Assembly (NCBI GenBank): GCA_022360675.1
Contig: JAKSCJ010000246.1
Span: 1 to 37,644, forward strand
Source of the DNA: Lysobacterales bacterium
Lineage (GTDB): Bacteria > Pseudomonadota > Gammaproteobacteria > Xanthomonadales > Wenzhouxiangellaceae
Direction of reading: 5' to 3'
Length of the DNA: 37,644 nt
Of this stretch, positions 26,174-34,398 are shown piece after piece. Position numbers and translations under genes: made by a program. Positions within the stretch are counted from its first letter, which is position 1, and each line of letters starts with the position of its first letter. The notes under the pieces were generated by a model that was given only the letters and a program-made list of their open reading frames with translations, was not told where the DNA came from and did no database searches.

Positions 26174-26464
26174 TTACGCTCCGGCTTGGGCGGCACGGCG
26201 CTTTTGAATGCGGCGACGAATCAGCCAGCTAATGCTGATGGCCGCGCTAATCCAAGCGGCGATGCGTAAGGCCCAAAATAGCGAGAAGCCGGCCACTTGA
26301 GCTTCTGGTGCCCAGATCTTCACACTGAAGGTGGCGACCAACAGCAAGAACGTAAACGAAGCGGCTAAATAATAGTTTTCGCCTCGGCGTAAGAACAGGC
26401 GGAAAAAAACCACCAAGTGAATAACAAAAATCGCCAGCAAAACGGCGCTTAACCAAGTTGGCAT
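26174..26464 (-). CDS. Small three-helix membrane protein, unknown
   Basis: I choose ATG 26464, about 10 bases after GGGA. It gives a 96-residue protein opening with a membrane helix (TWLSAVLLAIFVIHLVVFF), whereas the longer frame to 26575 adds an arginine-rich, non-membrane stretch. Two further helices (about 33-52 and 60-80) and a basic tail (RRRIQKRRAA) follow. By the positive-inside rule the tail should lie in the cytosol. I recognise no family. It converges with the PhoD-like gene and shares its terminator. Confidence 0.65.
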   Translation of the reverse strand: MPTWLSAVLLAIFVIHLVVFFRLFLRRGENYYLAASFTFLLLVATFSVKIWAPEAQVAGFSLFWALRIAAWISAAISISWLIRRRIQKRRAAQAGA

Positions 26465-26772
26465 AGGGTTTTCCCAAACTAGTCGTGATGCAGATAATGG
26501 GCCTTGGATGCGTGTTGCTTGTAGGCAAGCGTTGGCAGCTCGCCTCCCCTGTGGGCGCGCTGCTCTATGTCCCAATTCTAGCCTCGTTGAAGAGACTGCC
26601 CCCTTAGACGCACATCAGAAAGCTCTGTTATTGGTGAGGTTTCCTTATCGCTCGTGCGCTTGGGGCTCATTATAGGCCAGCTGGAGTGAAAGTGAGAATG
26701 GGAATGACTACGCTTTTAGTTTTTGTGGTGAGCTTAAAAGGCTTTGTTGTGAATAATTGCACAAACTTATAT

Positions 26773-28284
26773 TCAGAATGACTCTGTAATGGGTGGTGGT
26801 TGCATGATGCTGCTGCGAATATGTGCCTCGTCGGCTTGGCTGCGTAAACGTACCGAACTACGACGGGTATCTACACCCAGCGCCGCCAATGCCGGTTCAA
26901 CATCAGGAAAACGGGTGGAGTGGGCGTAACGATCGTAAAGCTCGCTGAATACTGTGGTATCGGCCAGTTGATCCATTTTGCGCATCAGATCCTTGGCGCG
27001 CCATAGTTTTCCGGGATCCATGCAGCAGTCGTGCAGTTGATCGAGTACGGTGTCCACCGTTTGCTGACCATTGCTGCGGCGGCGGAGTTCTACATCGGCC
27101 AAAAACCAAATGGCCGCGCCGCCCCAATACACGCGCATGGTACTCCAGCCGGTTCGGCTGCGAGATTCAAAAGCGCCAGAGTTTTCACGGCGAGTTGCTT
27201 TGATGCCGCGTTGAAAGCCGGCATAGAGCTTGCTCCAGGCGGTGCGTTCGCTAATGCGGCCATCGCGGGCACGCAGCACATTTTGCATGTACGAAGCTAG
27301 ACCTTCCGAGAGCCACGCATCACGCCGACTCACATAAGGGAGTAATAAATGGCTGAATTCGTGGGTGGCGGTCCAATCTTCACTGAATTCACGAAAGGGG
27401 CGGGTGGGGTCGATATAAAACTGTAGCGCCACACTGCCGCCACGTAAGACGCGAGCAAAAGGTACGGCCTCGCCGCGGGGGCCAACGGGCACCACCAAAG
27501 CTTGTGGCATGGGCTGTGGAAAGTGACCATGCACACTTAGTGTGGCTGCGGCGGCTTCTAACACCCATCGCCGGGTGTCGTCCATATTCACGGCTGGCGT
27601 GCTATCGAGCACGGCCAAACGGAGTTGGGTGTTCGCAATATCTAGATATTCCACATGAAAATGGCCAAAGGCCACTTGGGCATCCCAGTTGGCATCGGTC
27701 ATGGCGAGGCGGTAACTGGGGTTGCTGGCGTTTGATGAAGCCGTGTTGGGCATTTCGGGCCAGGGCACGGAGACGGCCACACCGGGTGGTAAATCGAAGC
27801 GAATGCTGATGTTGTCGTCGTGATTGACGGCGCGGCGCGGTTGAATCAACCAATGCTGCGGTTTGGTGACCACATCGCGACCCACACGATAACTGCGGCC
27901 AAAGCTGGCTTTGGATTCATCTAAATCCAAGGCCACTTGGTAGCGTAAACAGGAATGCCTGGCGCTTAAGATCAAACGTTCGCCACGAAAACGCGGACGT
28001 ATACCTTTGCCGTCTACATAAAAATTGCCCTGGAGCTGGCTTTGTAAACGTTTATCGGCGGCCAATTCACGGGGCATGCCCGATTGGAAGCACGCGCGCA
28101 CATCAATACGATCTAAACTCGAGTTAATGCTGACCTTGTACTCGCCGTCGCTGGCGTGACTGAGAGACGACCAGCCCATCAGTAAGGCCAAGCAAAATAA
28201 CAGCGCTTGAAGTAGCGATTGAAGTAATGGCCACTGGCGACTCATCGGGGCGAGTGTATGGCGAGCGCGCGGGTAAATATTCAT
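26773..28284 (-). CDS. Exported M1-like (gluzincin) metallopeptidase
   Basis: The 503-residue protein has a signal helix (about 20-43, cut near SHA|S). The start could be ATG 28284 or ATG 28245, which gives a more typical signal peptide. A beta-rich N-terminal part (45-230) precedes a catalytic region with HEFSH at 308-312 and the second zinc ligand E327 in WLSEGLASYM, 14 residues later. That is a gluzincin layout, as in M1/M61 peptidases. An unusual CC pair occurs in HDCCMD. The length is short for a classic M1 aminopeptidase and the GxMEN exopeptidase motif is not seen, so substrate and mode are open. It lies 330 bp after ubiB and probably has its own promoter. Confidence 0.78.
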   Translation of the reverse strand: MNIYPRARHTLAPMSRQWPLLQSLLQALLFCLALLMGWSSLSHASDGEYKVSINSSLDRIDVRACFQSGMPRELAADKRLQSQLQGNFYVDGKGIRPRFRGERLILSARHSCLRYQVALDLDESKASFGRSYRVGRDVVTKPQHWLIQPRRAVNHDDNISIRFDLPPGVAVSVPWPEMPNTASSNASNPSYRLAMTDANWDAQVAFGHFHVEYLDIANTQLRLAVLDSTPAVNMDDTRRWVLEAAAATLSVHGHFPQPMPQALVVPVGPRGEAVPFARVLRGGSVALQFYIDPTRPFREFSEDWTATHEFSHLLLPYVSRRDAWLSEGLASYMQNVLRARDGRISERTAWSKLYAGFQRGIKATRRENSGAFESRSRTGWSTMRVYWGGAAIWFLADVELRRRSNGQQTVDTVLDQLHDCCMDPGKLWRAKDLMRKMDQLADTTVFSELYDRYAHSTRFPDVEPALAALGVDTRRSSVRLRSQADEAHIRSSIMQPPPITESF

Positions 28285-28614
28285 AGGTGCTTAGTCAACC
28301 AATCCATGGTTCGGTTTTACAAGCTGCGATGAAGTGAGGCGGAATTCGCGATTAACGTCTTATCGGTCAATAAACTCATCGCTATAACGCAGGTTTCCTG
28401 CCCTAATCACAGCGAATGCCAGTATCGGGGTTATACGATACCGACCAACTGATGAAACCATGAGTATACGCAAGCGCTTGTAAAACACAGGTGACTGCCC
28501 GTCGATATGACGAGCAGTTTGTTAATGCGGCATTTGATGTGGCTAATAGACTCGACGATGAGTATCGACAATAAGATCAAATGAGATCAGGCCGTAAGAA
28601 GGCCGTTGCTGGCT
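28285..28614. other. 330-bp spacer between ubiB and the metallopeptidase gene
   Basis: No gene is evident. GTATCG and CGATAC (about 28422-28440) form an operator-like inverted repeat with an 8-base spacer. GGCC-7-GGCC lies near 28590, just after the ubiB stop, but without a T-tract. A promoter for the peptidase gene should be here, yet I cannot point to one. Confidence 0.4.
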
Positions 28615-30261
28615 TTAGCGTCGTTTAAACAGGCGAAGTGCCAGCACGGTGAAACCAATGCTGAGCCAGAGATTGACCGATTGCCAATGCAACTGTTCTT
28701 GCGCGGGGAAGAGCAGGGCTGCGGCAATCAAAGCGCCCGCACTGATGATGCTGCGATTTTGGCTGTGTTGGCGCTGTTCTTGCTGCTCCGACCACTGTTG
28801 CAAACTATTGGGGTCGATTTGCGTGCGCAATTCGCCATGGGCCGCTTGCTTTAAATAACGATGTACTAATGTGGGCATTTCTGGTGTTTTTTCCAACACA
28901 TCAGGCAAACGTCGCAGTAAACCTTCGGCCACTTGGGGCAGGCTGTATTGTTGCCGCATGATGGCTTCAAGCTCAGGTTTGGCTACAGCCCAAATATCCA
29001 GTTGCGGATGTAAGTCGCGGCCTAAACCTTCGATATTCAACAGGGTTTTTTGCAACATGATGAGTTGGGGTTGAATGCTTAGCTTAAAGCGGCGTGCCAC
29101 CTGGAATAATTTACCCAACAGATGGCCAAAGGAAATCTCGTTTAGTGGGCGGGTGAAATTGGCTTCGCAAACGGTGCGCACGGCGGCTTCCATTTCGTCG
29201 ATACGGGTATCAGCAGGCACCCAACCCGCTTCCACATGTAGCTCGGCCACCCGACGATACTCCTGGTTGAAAATAGCCAGGAAGTTCTCGCCAATGTAGT
29301 GCAGATCGGTGGGCGTAAGGCTGCACACAATGCCGAAATCCAGCGCGATAAAACTGGGGTCGTCGGGGTTGTCTGGGTTGACCAAGATATTGCCCGGATG
29401 CATATCGGCGTGGAATAAGTTATCGCGAAACACCATGGTGTAAAACAAACGCACACCGCGCTTGGCTAAGCGCTCCAAATTAAAGCCTTCGGCTTTTAAA
29501 CGTGCGGTGTCTTTAACCGGAATCCCGTGCACGCGCTCCATCACCAAAACCCGCTCGCCGCAGTAATTCCAGTGAATTTCGGGAATATACACATCGGTGG
29601 AACCGGCAAAATTGCGCCGCAACAAGGAAGCATTCGCGGCTTCGCGTTGCATGTCTAGTTCGTCGAAAATTACGGTTTCGAACTCTTTCACCACGGCGGT
29701 GGGGCGCACGCGATGGCCCTCTTCCCAATACCGTTCGGCAACGCTGGCGATGGCGTTGATTAAATCTAAATCGCGCTGAAGTTGCTGGGCGATGTCGGGG
29801 CGCACGACCTTAACGACCACTTCGCGACCATCGGGTAGTTCGGCGGCGTGAACCTGGGCGATGGAGGCTGAGGCCAAGGGCGTGGCGTCAAAGCTGCGAA
29901 ATAGTTCGCTGACCGGCGCGCCCAGCTCCCGCTCGATAATCTCACGCGCTTGCTCACCACTGAAGGGCGGCACTTGGTCTTGTAATAAAGCCAGTTCGTC
30001 GGCGATATCGGGCGGAATGAGATCGCGCCTTGTGGATAACACCTGGCCGAACTTCACAAACACCGGGCCGAGTTCTTCCAGTGCCAGGCGAATGCGCATT
30101 CCGCGCGGGCTGTCGCTGTGTTGCTGGCGGCCGGGTACCAGATTCACCATGAGCTTGGCTGAACGAAACAGCTGTACAGCGGTGACAATTTCGTCCAGGC
30201 GGTAGCGCAGCAGCACAAGACCGATATGAATGAGATGGCGGAGACGGCGCAATGGCTTCAT
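28615..30261 (-). CDS. ubiB: UbiB, ubiquinone biosynthesis ATPase/kinase-like protein
   Basis: The 548-residue protein matches UbiB in length and motifs. These are the KxGQ motif K70-FGQ, the alanine-rich loop ASASIAQVH (130-138), K151 in VVVKVVRPDI, the catalytic NLFHADMHPGNI and the LDFG metal-binding segment. Two C-terminal membrane helices (about 505-545) anchor it to the inner membrane. UbiB is an atypical kinase-like ATPase needed for late ubiquinone synthesis, probably helping extract or present lipid intermediates to the Ubi complex. It follows ubiJ by 72 bp in the order ubiE-ubiJ-ubiB, the usual gammaproteobacterial arrangement. Confidence 0.96.
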   Translation of the reverse strand: MKPLRRLRHLIHIGLVLLRYRLDEIVTAVQLFRSAKLMVNLVPGRQQHSDSPRGMRIRLALEELGPVFVKFGQVLSTRRDLIPPDIADELALLQDQVPPFSGEQAREIIERELGAPVSELFRSFDATPLASASIAQVHAAELPDGREVVVKVVRPDIAQQLQRDLDLINAIASVAERYWEEGHRVRPTAVVKEFETVIFDELDMQREAANASLLRRNFAGSTDVYIPEIHWNYCGERVLVMERVHGIPVKDTARLKAEGFNLERLAKRGVRLFYTMVFRDNLFHADMHPGNILVNPDNPDDPSFIALDFGIVCSLTPTDLHYIGENFLAIFNQEYRRVAELHVEAGWVPADTRIDEMEAAVRTVCEANFTRPLNEISFGHLLGKLFQVARRFKLSIQPQLIMLQKTLLNIEGLGRDLHPQLDIWAVAKPELEAIMRQQYSLPQVAEGLLRRLPDVLEKTPEMPTLVHRYLKQAAHGELRTQIDPNSLQQWSEQQEQRQHSQNRSIISAGALIAAALLFPAQEQLHWQSVNLWLSIGFTVLALRLFKRR

Positions 30262-30333
30262 CGTTTCTGTCGTCTTTCTGAGGCGTCGTTAGTGGCGCGA
30301 GTCATGGCTAGAGGAACGTAGCGAGCGCTGGTG

Positions 30334-30948
30334 TTAGCGCTGAGACTGTAACTGGGCAATGCGCGCGGCGAGGCGCTCGGTGTCGTCGCGAATTTCATCC
30401 ACCGCTTCGAGAAAGTCGTCCAATTCCACTTGCGTAACCAGCAAACCGGATTCTTCTCTCAGATAATCGCCCGTCATGGCGGCGGTATCGGTGCGTGCTT
30501 GGATTAACCATTGGCGCAAGCCTTTCACGGCGGTGGCCAGACGATGGCCAATCACATCACCAAAACGTTGGGCGATCGCTTCTTCCCAGTCGGGATTGAG
30601 TTGTTCGAAAAACTGTTGATAAGCGCGGGCCAATTCGGCATCGCCTTGAATCTGTACGGCCCCCGGCCGTCCTGAGCTGCCCATACCCATGCCCGCCAAC
30701 GCGGTGGGTGTGCCGCGTATCCAGGTATCGGCGTCTTGCTCGCTATGTAAACGCACATCGAATTGCTCGTCGTTGACGCTGAAATAGAGATTAATACTCA
30801 AGCCTTCCAAACCAATACCCAATACCCGGTTTTGTAAAGCAGGCAGTGCGGCTTTGGCCTGGGGGTCAAAATGCAGCGATCGATTCAGCGCCAATTGAAT
30901 GGCACCGGCAAACATTCTGGGAAAAGGGGTCAGATACTGACGGCTCAT
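30334..30948 (-). CDS. ubiJ: UbiJ, SCP2-domain ubiquinone biosynthesis accessory protein
   Basis: The 204-residue protein has an N-terminal SCP2 lipid-binding domain (about 10-125; LEGLSINLYFSVND and a late GDAELARAYQQF) and a C-terminal coiled coil (about 160-204). UbiJ binds ubiquinone intermediates and works with UbiK in the soluble Ubi complex. Its ATG overlaps the ubiE stop by four bases (ATGA), so translation is coupled. Confidence 0.94.
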   Translation of the reverse strand: MSRQYLTPFPRMFAGAIQLALNRSLHFDPQAKAALPALQNRVLGIGLEGLSINLYFSVNDEQFDVRLHSEQDADTWIRGTPTALAGMGMGSSGRPGAVQIQGDAELARAYQQFFEQLNPDWEEAIAQRFGDVIGHRLATAVKGLRQWLIQARTDTAAMTGDYLREESGLLVTQVELDDFLEAVDEIRDDTERLAARIAQLQSQR

Positions 30949-31739
30949 ACCCGATACCCTTTGTGGATGGCGCAGATGCCGTGGCTTAAGTTACGCCAGC
31001 CAACTTGCACCATACCCGCTTTTTCCATCATGGCCGCCAATTCGGCCTGGGGCGGATGTTGGCGAATACTTTCGGCGAGGTATTGATAGCTATCGGCGTC
31101 GTCGGCCACTTTGGCCCCTAAACGGGGCAAAATTTGGAACGAATAAGTGTCGTACAGGCGTGATACCAAGCCGGGCTGTACCTTGGAGAACTCCAAAATC
31201 AAAGCTTTGCCACCGGGCTTTAAGATGCGGTGCATCTCATTGAGTGCGCGCTGTTTATCGGTGACGTTGCGTAAACCAAAGGCCATGGTGATCGCATCCA
31301 CCGATTGATCGGGCAACGGCAGGGATTCGGCGTTGATCAACACATAATCGACTCCGCGAACCGTGCCTTCGTCTTCTAAACGCCGGCGCCCCACATTCAA
31401 CATGGCAGCGTTAATATCCGACAAAATCACCCGGCCCAAAGGCCCCACTTTGCGAAGTAACAGACGGGCGATGTCGCCGGTACCACCGGCTAAATCCAGC
31501 ACCGTAGCGCCAGGGCGAATACCGCTAGTGCCGATGAAGTCGCGCTTCCAAATGCGGTGAATCCCCATCGACATCAAGTCATTCATGATGTCGTAACGGC
31601 CCGCCACCGAATCGAACACCCCTTTTACACGGCGTGTTTTCTCTTCGGGGCTGACTTGTTGGTAGCCAAAATGGGTGGTATCGCCGTCCTGGGTTTGCGC
31701 AGGCTCGGCCGTAGGGCTTGGGTGTTCAAGTTCAGACAT
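30945..31739 (-). CDS. ubiE: UbiE, ubiquinone/menaquinone biosynthesis C-methyltransferase
   Basis: The start is ATG 31739, with GAGAA a few bases upstream; an upstream TTG at 31766 is less likely. The 264-residue protein carries the UbiE/COQ5 signatures: FDSVAGRYDIMNDLMSMG (42-59), the SAM motif DLAGGTGD (82-89) and MAFGLRNVTDKQRALNEMHR with RILKPGGKALILEFS. It C-methylates the quinone ring in ubiquinone (and, where present, menaquinone) synthesis. The first 25 residues are a hydrophilic extension slightly longer than in E. coli. It heads the ubiE-ubiJ-ubiB unit. Confidence 0.96.
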   Translation of the reverse strand: MSELEHPSPTAEPAQTQDGDTTHFGYQQVSPEEKTRRVKGVFDSVAGRYDIMNDLMSMGIHRIWKRDFIGTSGIRPGATVLDLAGGTGDIARLLLRKVGPLGRVILSDINAAMLNVGRRRLEDEGTVRGVDYVLINAESLPLPDQSVDAITMAFGLRNVTDKQRALNEMHRILKPGGKALILEFSKVQPGLVSRLYDTYSFQILPRLGAKVADDADSYQYLAESIRQHPPQAELAAMMEKAGMVQVGWRNLSHGICAIHKGYRV

Positions 31740-33370
31740 GGTTCTCGCGCGTCTTAGCTGGCCCAAAGGCCAATGATCAATCGACCTATTATCTTACGCT
31801 TAGGGTGCGCAAGCTAGTGTATGAGGCCATTCACAGGGTAAATTTCAAACGCTTAGACCGTACGACTCCGTATGTCGGGCACGATTAAGTGCTGCTCCGC
31901 GCCTTATCGACGGCACTAGATAGTATTGCGCGCGAGCAAACTCTGGCGATCAACCAGCAGGCTGTCGGTCAGAAGCGCTGCGGGTGCGGTTGAAAAAATA
32001 CAGCAGTAGGCAACATTCATGTGTTAACTAGTGCAATCGTCAAGCCATAGCTTGGCATCTGGCGTTGGTGCCTTTTATGGGATTATTCAGGGGGCTGCGG
32101 CTTGCGATGTTGAGCGCTTGTTTACGGTTGATGATCTTCTGGTGATTGTCTTATTCATGGTTTTCTATCATCTTTTTTGTTAGTTGCTGCGGTCAGAGTT
32201 TGTTTAACGAATCGTGATGGTTTTTTTGATAGATGAATGATTAAAAGGTGGATGATTTAAAGATAAAGGAACAGGTAAACCAATAGAGTGCGAGTCGACT
32301 CAATGGCGAAAGCCATCAAGACGAATGTCTAATTTTGTGACGGTAATCTCAAAGCTAAAGTTGATGGCGCTTTGGGATATGCAAAATGGTTATGAGTTCA
32401 TTGGTGTATAGCTACGAGATATCAATGAAGTTTTCATGGTGTGTTTTAGCGCTTCTATATGCTGAACTCGGCAAAAAAACTGCAAAATTAAAGGTCCATT
32501 GCCAGTAATGCTAAACAGAGAATGCAATACAGTAACCAAGACCATTAATAAATTTAGGTGTTAGCTATATTTAGCGCGAATAAAAATAAAAAATTGCTGA
32601 TAAAGCTGGCGCTTATCGATAAATGCCATTATCATGCAAGCACATTGTTCATGGATATGAACGGTAAATATTTTGCGGTTTTGCTTTTAGCTGGTGGCGA
32701 TTTTCCTTAGGCATGAATATGCCCATACGCGCAAATTGCATCACTTATCAGCAGCGCTGGCATCGCTAAGGAAGGCGTTATCAATTTTGTATATTTAGTG
32801 CCATCGCACGGCTCGCTCAATTGATCTTCTGTCTCCCCTTTTTACACGGCGCAACATTTTTAGCAAAAATAGTACTTGCGTGATGACGCATAAATGTTTA
32901 TCGTTGATTCCAACATTTAGTTGAGAATGTGAAAAATTAAATGGTTGCATAAGTAACCAATTAATAAGCAACATTCCACAAATGGTGTTTAAGGATTTTG
33001 CTCGAAAGAGCGCTCAGCAGGAACTGATTGAGACTGAAGTAAGTCGCGTTTTTCTACACATCGTTTTGTTCATAGCAATCTTGAAATCGATAGATGTATA
33101 GAAAAGAGCAAGGGAAATATCAGCGCTACTTAGGTGGGAGATTACCCACTGTTAAGACAGATTGGATAGCAAGTCGATATTTCCAAAATTCCATGCAAAC
33201 TCAATACGTGTCGCTCGGTATGGTTCGAGTTAACACAAGCATGGAAGTTATTTTAGTAGCGATTCATCTTGTTGGTGTTTGATTAAAACGAAGCAATCTT
33301 CTTAAAGCAAGGCACTTAATTGTTGCCATTACTATTGAATTTTACAGCGCCGATGTCTTAGGAAAGATGA
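31740..33370. other. A+T-rich non-coding region upstream of ubiE
   Basis: No credible gene is present; the only listed-size frame (33094-33282, 62 codons, +) has no family resemblance. Small perfect hairpins occur, such as ATGGC-GAAA-GCCAT (32303-32316) and GTTCAT-GGAT-ATGAAC (32647-32662), and GAGTCGACTC forms a palindrome near 32292. Their number is not clearly above chance. The ubiE promoter and leader must lie near 31740-31860, where TGGCC-CAAA-GGCCA (31759-31772) forms a leader hairpin. Confidence 0.5.
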
Positions 33371-33470
33371 TCGACGCGTGATACCAGTCCCTCAAACGGG
33401 CCAGGTGTATGACCTCCCTGGTAGCGCACCACCACGGCCCATCAGCGCCATTGCCCTGTGGCGCATGTTA

Positions 33471-33510
33471 GCGGCTGTGGGCAGCCCTCCCGCAGCCGCC
33501 TTTTCTTTTT
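33471..33510 (+). terminator. Strong orphan terminator
   Basis: GCGGCTGTGGG (33471-33481) pairs with CCCGCAGCCGC (33489-33499) across a 7-base loop, with one T-G wobble, followed by C-TTTT-C-TTTTTT. No gene ends just upstream on this strand, so it implies a non-coding transcript or marks an element boundary. Confidence 0.6.
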
Positions 33511-33516
33511 TAAAGC

Positions 33517-33585
33517 GCCAGTCTTGCATGGAACAGTGAGGATGCAAATATTCCCACCGAGCCCATCCATGCATTAGCGACTGGC
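33517..33585. repeat. Interrupted inverted repeat
   Basis: GCCAGTC (33517-33523) plus GCATGG (33526-33531) face CCATGC (33567-33572) plus GACTGGC (33579-33585). The right arm has extra bases, so the folded strand has a bulge. No flanking duplication is apparent. Confidence 0.5.
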
Positions 33586-33662
33586 TTTCCCTCGGGTGGC
33601 TCGCGATTGGTTATAAATCATCGTGTAGATGATCCCACCCATTGCACATTGCCCCGAAACTG

Positions 33663-33799
33663 TTTGTCTAAATAGTGTTATGTAGCGAGCGTCTTATAAC
33701 TAGAGTGCTCGATAAAGCATCTGTTGGATGAAACCGTTGAGGTATCAAAAGCTATACATCGATTTTTTTTAACAGCACTGCGATTACTATTTAGACAAA
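33663..33799. repeat. 14-bp perfect inverted repeat enclosing 109 bp
   Basis: TTTGTCTAAATAGT at 33663-33676 is the exact reverse complement of ACTATTTAGACAAA at 33786-33799. The enclosed 109 bp hold no gene. No obvious target-site duplication flanks the arms. It could be a small transposon-derived element or a paired binding site. Confidence 0.7.
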
Positions 33800-34344
33800 T
33801 ATGAGATGACAAAACTCTAACACAAACCAATCAATTGTTCGATGAAATTGACTGGGCGTAACATTGTCTAGACATACGTACCGTTTTTTATTGCACGCTT
33901 TGTCGAATATCAGGCATCTATTGTTTTTATTTGATGCTTAGAGCATGACTGTTGATGAATAGCCGTTGTTTAGAATGCTTATACTGGCGAGTATCGTTTA
34001 TCACTATTTAAATTATCGATAGTAACTAGTCGATACTTTATGTTTTTTATCTAAAGAAAAGCGCGGCTTGTTCAAACCTACATCACACTTATTGCTTGCT
34101 ATGCTATCAAGCGGTACGAGCATTTGATTATGATCAATGCCCATTAAAATCGCAGCGTTTTAATGAATAGCTTAAGCTGTTGGCCATTGAAGTAATGCGC
34201 TAACTTTGAGTTTAGTGTGATTTCGCAAAAACGTATTGACGCTTGTCAGGGTATCGGAGCGTATTGGTCTGATATCACGGCGTAAGATATCGGGTGGAAA
34301 AGAACAACAGAAAAGATAACTGTGGTGTGAGTTGGCGGCATGCT

Positions 34345-34369
34345 GTTGAGGCAGTAAGTCTGCCTCAAC
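34345..34369 (-). terminator. Hairpin after hslU, without T-tract
   Basis: GTTGAGGCAG and CTGCCTCAAC form a perfect 10-bp stem with a 5-base loop about 30 bases after the hslU stop. On the minus strand it is followed by AGCATGCC, not Ts. It may protect the 3' end or be a weak terminator. Confidence 0.45.
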
Positions 34370-34398
34370 GAATGGATCGATTGGTTTGTAGTAATGCT

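Larger units (their letters stand above)
33371..33600 (+). other. GC-rich, hairpin-dense island: possible small RNA or repeat element
   Basis: This 230-bp stretch is clearly richer in G+C than the DNA on either side. It contains TACCAG (33382-33387) facing CTGGTA (33418-33423) and nested AGGT/ACCT. The strong terminator at 33471-33510 follows, then an interrupted inverted repeat (33517-33585). A structured transcript on the plus strand ending near 33510 would explain the first part; a non-autonomous repeat element would explain the whole. A 60-codon minus-strand frame (33392-33574) crosses it, which I do not trust. Confidence 0.4.
33601..34398. other. A+T-rich non-coding region downstream of hslU
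   Basis: I see no gene in about 800 bp. It includes the 14-bp inverted repeat at 33663-33799, a TGTCTAGACA palindrome near 33867 and the hairpin after hslU. Confidence 0.5.

Noticed and set aside
32041-32723. Several perfect 5-6 bp hairpins with 4-base loops, first taken as a long structured RNA
   Set aside because: About two or three such hairpins are expected by chance in 2.6 kb; the number seen is not a clear excess.
33220-33236. GGTTCGAGTT resembling a tRNA T-arm
   Set aside because: No acceptor stem, anticodon arm or matching T-stem could be drawn around it.
33094-33282. 62-codon plus-strand frame
   Set aside because: No recognisable motif or ribosome-binding site, in A+T-rich DNA where such frames arise by chance.
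33392-33574. 60-codon minus-strand frame through the GC-rich island
   Set aside because: It runs through inverted repeats and the terminator stem; the repeats explain its existence better than coding.
33517-33585. Interrupted inverted repeat considered as an integron attC site
   Set aside because: The core GTTRRRY and RYYYAAC boxes are missing and no integrase or cassette is present.
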